From Burkholderiaceae bacterium (lineage in GTDB: Bacteria; Pseudomonadota; Gammaproteobacteria; Burkholderiales; Burkholderiaceae_E): a stretch of 64,000 nucleotides of DNA. Positions 62,309 to 64,000 of the stretch are shown in pieces (the first letter of the stretch is position 1; the number at the start of each line of letters is the position of its first letter). The notes under the pieces were generated by a model. The model was not told the origin of the DNA and ran no database searches. It was given only the letters and a program-made list of their open reading frames with translations. The stretch lies in NCBI GenBank assembly GCA_023954135.1, contig JAMLIN010000007.1:1-64000 (forward strand), in the 5' to 3' direction. Both the position numbers and the translations under genes were made by a program.

Positions 62309-64000
62309 ACTTCCGCCAATTCATCGCCCTGCTCGCCGCCCGCAAATGGCTCTTCGCCGGCGTCTTCGCCGCGGTCGTGCTGGCCACCATCGCCTGGACC
62401 TTCAGCCAGCCGCGCCTGTATACCGGCACCGCGCAGGTGCTGCTCGAAGGCCGGGGCACCGACGGGCGGCCGATGCAGCTGCCGGAGAACTACCTCGCCA
62501 CCCAGGCGACCCTGATCACCAGCGAGCGGGTCGGCCAGCGCGCGGTGGCGATCCTCGGCCTGGCCGAGCTGCCGGAATACCGCCAGGCCTTCGGCGGCGG
62601 CCAGCTCGCCCCCGACGTGCTCGCCCGCGCGATCGCCAACGCGCTCGCCCGGGAGATCCGGGTGGAGCCGATGCGCGAATCCGATGCCCTGCGCATTTCC
62701 TTCAGCCACGGCGATCCGCAGCGCACCGCCGACGTCGCCAATGCCTTCGTGCAGGCCTACATCGACGAATCGATCGACCTGCGCGCCAATCCGGACCGCG
62801 CCGGCGCCACCGTGCTCGAGGCCGAGGCGGCGCGCCTGCGCGAGGAGCTCGAGGCACTGCAGGAAAAGCTCGCCACGCTCGAGCGCGAGCGCGGCGTGAC
62901 CGCGGCAAGCGAATCCACCACGGTGGACAACACCCGGCTGCAGCAGATGGCGGCCGAGCTCACCCGCCTCGAGCGCGAGCTCGCCGATTCGCAGCAGGTG
63001 GTGGCCGCCGCCCGCGCCAGCATCGCCAGCAACGGCAACGGCTCGCCCGAGGTGATGCGCAACTCCCTGGTCGCGCAGCTGCAGCAGGAGCAGCTTCGCC
63101 TCGAGCGGCGGATCGCCGATCTCGGCCGCAGCTTCGGGCCCGAGCACCCCAACATGGCGGCGGCGCGCGGCGAGCTCGATGCGGTCAACCGGCGGCTGCG
63201 CAATGCGGTTTCCACCGTCGTCGCGGGGCTCGTGCGCCAGCATGAATCGCTGCGCCGGCGCGAAGCCGACCTGCGCGCCGGGCTGGACCAGCAGCGCGGC
63301 CGGGTGGTGGCGGTGCGCCAGGACATCGAGGCTGCGCGCAACCTGCGCCAGGACGTCGAACGGGCGCGGCGCGCCTACGACGAGGCGCAGGCCCAGGTCG
63401 ACAAGGCCGCGGTCGCCGCGCGCACCGTGCAGGCCGACATCGTGCCGATCGGCCCCGCCGTCACCCCGACCCTGCCCTCGTCGCCGAACTTCGCGCGCAA
63501 CGGCGGCATCGCCGTCGTGCTGGGGGCCCTGCTCGGGCTCGGCAGCGTCCTGCTGGCCGAAGCCAGCCGGCCACGGGTGCGCCTGGCCGACGACCTCGAG
63601 CGCATCATCCGCGCGCCCCTGGTGGGCAGCCTCGGCCACCTGCCGCGGCGCACGCTCGCGCTGGCCGGCAACGATCCCCGGGCGGCGGGGGCGCGCAAGC
63701 GCATCGCCGCGGCGAGCCCGCCGAAGGTGAAGGGACCGGCCGCCGGAACCGCTGCCGCGGACCCGGGCCCTGCCGGCGCCGGCGGGTCCGCGCAGGTCGG
63801 CGCGGCCACCGAAGTCGCCGATCGCAAGGAGAGCGGCACCGGCCATCCGGTGCTCGACGCCCTGCTCGAGCGGGGCCTGATCGCGCCGTCGGACGTCGCC
63901 GGGCTGCGCGAGGCGGCCGAGCGCGAAGGCCTGCGGGTCGGCGACGCGGCGGTCGCCACCGGACTGGTGAAGGCGCGCGACCTGCGCACCGCGCTCGCCC
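62305..64000 (+). CDS. Chain-length determinant (EpsF/Wzz family) with C-terminal MshEN-like domain, 3' end outside window
   Basis: From GTG 62305 the frame is open to the window end (565 codons). VNFRQFIALLAARKWLFAGV and FAAVVLATIAW form the first membrane helix, then YTGTAQVLLEGRG and a long coiled coil (LEAEAARLREELEALQEKLA and onward), and a second helix (GGIAVVLGALLGLGSVLLAE near residue 400). These are EpsF-type co-polymerase features. After a Pro/Ala/Gly linker comes HPVLDALLERGLIAPSDVAG and LRVGDAAVATGLVKARDLRT, the pattern of MshEN/T2SSE_N domains, some of which bind c-di-GMP. No kinase domain yet in view; the end is unknown. Confidence 0.83.
   Translation, partial: MNFRQFIALLAARKWLFAGVFAAVVLATIAWTFSQPRLYTGTAQVLLEGRGTDGRPMQLPENYLATQATLITSERVGQRAVAILGLAELPEYRQAFGGGQLAPDVLARAIANALAREIRVEPMRESDALRISFSHGDPQRTADVANAFVQAYIDESIDLRANPDRAGATVLEAEAARLREELEALQEKLATLERERGVTAASESTTVDNTRLQQMAAELTRLERELADSQQVVAAARASIASNGNGSPEVMRNSLVAQLQQEQLRLERRIADLGRSFGPEHPNMAAARGELDAVNRRLRNAVSTVVAGLVRQHESLRRREADLRAGLDQQRGRVVAVRQDIEAARNLRQDVERARRAYDEAQAQVDKAAVAARTVQADIVPIGPAVTPTLPSSPNFARNGGIAVVLGALLGLGSVLLAEASRPRVRLADDLERIIRAPLVGSLGHLPRRTLALAGNDPRAAGARKRIAAASPPKVKGPAAGTAAADPGPAGAGGSAQVGAATEVADRKESGTGHPVLDALLERGLIAPSDVAGLREAAEREGLRVGDAAVATGLVKARDLRTALA

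Overview
The window looks like a stretch of chromosome from a high-GC betaproteobacterium, probably Burkholderiales or a near relative. The evidence is the uniformly high GC in codon third positions, the short betaproteobacterial H-NS-type protein (C-terminal core GELWTGRGRKPAW), the TRAP permease and the style of the exopolysaccharide genes. Genus cannot be fixed from the sequence alone. No rRNA, tRNA, CRISPR array, integrase or intact transposase was found.

Layout. 0-1.8 kb: the 3' end of a fused TRAP permease, then a PIN nuclease with its HTH partner. 1.9-12.7 kb: a quinone oxidoreductase and, divergently, a glucan utilisation operon glk-glgP-glgB-glgX-malQ that has no glgA or glgC. 12.7-15.3 kb: three toxin-antitoxin (TA) modules in a row (TacAT-like GNAT, AbrB-type VapBC, Psk-type VapBC), with a MITE-like inverted-repeat element between the last two. 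15.3-24.1 kb: a LuxR regulator coupled to a GT4 and a WecG-family glycosyltransferase, VanZ, a PHP-type tyrosine phosphatase, an XRE/AbiEii pair, H-NS and an OafA-type acyltransferase. 24.1-32.8 kb: a patchwork island of TA modules, broken copies and duplicated relics, around an intact three-gene cassette of unknown function (TIGR04255-like protein, HTH protein, HDCD-motif protein; 27.2-29.5 kb). 32.8-36.6 kb: a GT4 and two lipoproteins. 36.9-52.7 kb, minus strand: a Wzx/Wzy polysaccharide locus (BY-kinase, three GT/polymerase genes, flippase, AsnB, fused oxidoreductase, methyltransferase, WecB, heparinase-like lyase). 53.0-64.0 kb, plus strand: a second, divergent polysaccharide operon (WecA-type initiator, GT4, PslG-like hydrolase, polymerase/ligase, GT2, fused GT2-GT4, GT14, and a chain-length protein with a C-terminal MshEN-like domain that runs off the window).

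How it works together. The glucan operon would turn glycogen or maltodextrin into glucose-1-phosphate and glucose, with glucokinase phosphorylating the latter. The two divergent polysaccharide operons together hold an initiator, about nine glycosyltransferase domains, a flippase, two polymerase/ligase-type membrane proteins, two co-polymerases, a kinase and, 30 kb away, a matching PHP phosphatase. This is enough for one or two exported polysaccharides. A sigma54-like element lies ahead of the second operon. About ten TA modules or remnants are dispersed through the first half. Several are in decay: ParE frameshift, BrnT internal deletion, truncated HicB.

The best candidates for something new are the three-gene 27.2-29.5 kb cassette, the repeated pairing of a serine-hydrolase 3' relic with different TA operators, the junction between a ParE fragment and an Rpn nuclease gene, and the chain-length regulator carrying a putative c-di-GMP-binding domain.
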